A stretch of DNA of 64,000 bases, taken from contig JAPLFG010000003.1 in the NCBI GenBank assembly GCA_026390795.1, positions 744,001 through 808,000 of the forward strand. Direction: 5' to 3'. This document shows, one piece after another, positions 62,529-64,000 of the stretch; the stretch's first letter is position 1, and the number at the start of each line of letters is the position of its first letter. The stretch comes from Ignavibacteriales bacterium. GTDB lineage: Bacteria; Bacteroidota; Ignavibacteria; Ignavibacteriales; Melioribacteraceae. Under the pieces are notes generated by a model. The model saw only the letters and a list, made by a program, of their open reading frames with translations, did no database searches and was not told the DNA's origin. The position numbers were made by a program, and so were the translations under genes.

Positions 62529-64000
62529 CTATTTAATGCGGATATGTAACTCGGTTAATTGTGAATCATCGACTTTTGAAGGTGATTCGTCCATAAGAGA
62601 GATACCGCTGGAAGTTTTTGGGAAAGCAATTACATCTCTTATTGAGGAGCGTCCGGCAAATAACATAGCTAACCGATCAAAACCGAAGGCAATGCCCCCG
62701 TGCGGTGGAGCGCCATATTTAAAAGCACCCATTAAAAATCCAAATTTTTCCTGGGCTTCTTCTTCGGTAATCCCCAAAGCATTAAACATCTTCGACTGTA
62801 AACTTGAATCATGAATTCTAATACTGCCGCCGGCGATTTCATTCCCATTCATAACTAAATCATAAGCTCTTGCTTTAACAAGTGACGGATTAGTATCCAT
62901 CAGAGGAATATCTTCAATTCTTGGCGAAGTAAAAGGATGGTGCATTGCGTATAAACGTTTTGTTTCTTCATCCCACTCGAACAATGGAAAATCTGTAACC
63001 CAGAGAAGCGACGGCTTTGCATCAGTTAATATTAAATTCATTCGCTTTGCCATTTCTAATCGTAAAGCACCCATTAATGCGAGCGTCTTGAGTTTAGGAC
63101 CCGCTAGAATAAATAAAAGATCTCCAGACTGCGCATTCATTTTTTTTATAATATTTTGTTTCTCTTCATCCGATAAAAATTTTGAGATTGGTGCATCAAG
63201 ATCATTTTCTTTTACACGCATCCAGATTAAACCACCTGCACCAAGTTTTTTTACAAAGTCAGTAAGGACATCCAACTGATTTCTAGTATAGTCTCCGCAT
63301 CCTTTGGCAAGTAGAGCAGTGATAATACCGCCATTTGCAACTGCATCTTTGAAAACTCTGAAATCAGATTTTGCAAAAACATCATTAAGTGTAACCATTT
63401 CGAGTGCAAAACGAAGGTCCGGTTTATCGCTGCCATATTTTTCCATTGCTTCATCAAAACTAAGACGCGGAATTGGAGAAACAAATTCTTGATTCAAGAC
63501 TTCTTTAAAAAAGTCTCTCATCAATCCTTCGACTATTTCAAATATATCTTCCACATCAACAAATGACATTTCCACATCAATCTGTGTAAATTCGTATTGG
63601 CGGTCGGCTCTTAAATCTTCATCACGAAAACATTTTACAATTTGGAAGTATCTGTCCAATCCTGCAACCATTAAAATTTGCTTATACGTCTGCGGAGATT
63701 GAGGAAGAGCATAAAATTTTCCTTTATGCATTCGGCTCGGGACTAAAAAATCTCGTGCGCCCTCTGGTGTACTCTTCATTAAAATTGGAGTTTCAACTTC
63801 AACAAACCCATTCGCATCAAAGTATTTTCTGGTGATTTGATACATCTGATGCCGAAGCAATAAATTCTTTTGCATTTCATTTCTTCGGAGGTCTAAATAC
63901 CGGTACTTTAATCGTAAATCTTCATGAGCATCAATCCCGTCTTCTATTGGAAATGGCGGGGTTTCAGCCTGGTTAAGAATTATCAGTTTATCAACCATAA
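62529..64000 (-). CDS. aspS: Aspartyl-tRNA synthetase, 5' end beyond window
   Basis: About 490 visible residues of a class-II synthetase that charges tRNA-Asp. The anticodon-binding OB domain and true start are outside the window. Motif 2 is RYFQIVKCFRDEDLRADRQ, following FVEVETPILMKSTPEGARDF. The bacterial insertion domain covers about residues 210-360. Motif 3 is GIAFGFDRLAMLFAG near the C-terminus. It is followed after 250 bp by the pilin-like genes in the same direction. I saw no clear terminator between them. Confidence 0.95.
   Translation of the reverse strand, partial: MVDKLIILNQAETPPFPIEDGIDAHEDLRLKYRYLDLRRNEMQKNLLLRHQMYQITRKYFDANGFVEVETPILMKSTPEGARDFLVPSRMHKGKFYALPQSPQTYKQILMVAGLDRYFQIVKCFRDEDLRADRQYEFTQIDVEMSFVDVEDIFEIVEGLMRDFFKEVLNQEFVSPIPRLSFDEAMEKYGSDKPDLRFALEMVTLNDVFAKSDFRVFKDAVANGGIITALLAKGCGDYTRNQLDVLTDFVKKLGAGGLIWMRVKENDLDAPISKFLSDEEKQNIIKKMNAQSGDLLFILAGPKLKTLALMGALRLEMAKRMNLILTDAKPSLLWVTDFPLFEWDEETKRLYAMHHPFTSPRIEDIPLMDTNPSLVKARAYDLVMNGNEIAGGSIRIHDSSLQSKMFNALGITEEEAQEKFGFLMGAFKYGAPPHGGIAFGFDRLAMLFAGRSSIRDVIAFPKTSSGISLMDESPSKVDDSQLTELHIRIK

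Overview
The window looks like a chromosomal segment from the Bacteroidota/Chlorobiota side of the tree, most plausibly an Ignavibacteria-like bacterium. This is inferred from gene content and was not tested by database search. The DNA is AT-rich. It carries an S46 dipeptidyl-peptidase, a TonB receptor with a carboxypeptidase-like N-domain, a UpxY-type NusG paralogue and a Bacteroidota-type YebC. Promoters of the TTTG / N19-21 / TAnnTTTG type precede rpsT, the tRNA-Lys gene and a trp leader. I see no insertion sequences, phage genes or CRISPR arrays.

Layout, left to right. (1) 1-2.3 kb: the end of a PBP4-type carboxypeptidase gene, prmA and a MarR regulator. (2) 2.5-11.3 kb: a tightly overlapping menaquinone operon menF-D-H-B-A-C-E, with a convergent hotdog thioesterase that could supply the DHNA-CoA hydrolysis step; the final methyltransferase is absent. 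(3) 11.4-13.8 kb: a repeat-rich secreted protein and a saccharopine-dehydrogenase-like oxidoreductase. (4) 13.9-23.0 kb: a sugar-acid cluster with a GT-B glycosyltransferase, SpsF-like cytidylyltransferase, split transketolase, class-III aminotransferase, SDR, KdsC-like phosphatase, a short NeuB lacking its SAF domain, and a membrane hydroxylase. It probably makes and activates an unusual CMP-ulosonic acid. (5) 23-34 kb: a MuiA-like protein, an NtrB/NtrC-like pair, a TonB receptor, a hybrid kinase, a NusG paralogue, a YhaM-like nuclease and a TPR protein. (6) 34-46 kb: SIR2, queD/queE, rpsT, a GlmU-like protein, a Cys-rich PAS kinase, the S46 peptidase, an orphan trpB2 and yebC, then tRNA-Lys. 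(7) 46.3-53 kb: four signalling genes, including an 1180-residue hybrid kinase. (8) 53-62.3 kb, minus strand: a compact type IV pilus locus with two unusual pilin-like proteins, pilC, pilB, pilT, a PilM-PilN fusion, a PilO-PilP-like fusion and a short secretin. (9) The right edge holds most of aspS.

The most striking item is a complete trp attenuator in front of trpB2. A 22-residue leader peptide contains four consecutive Trp codons and is followed by mutually exclusive hairpins and two tandem intrinsic terminators. A Bacteroidota-type promoter sits directly upstream. The sugar-acid cluster and the non-canonical pilins are the next most interesting points. All assignments come from reading motifs, lengths and context by eye.
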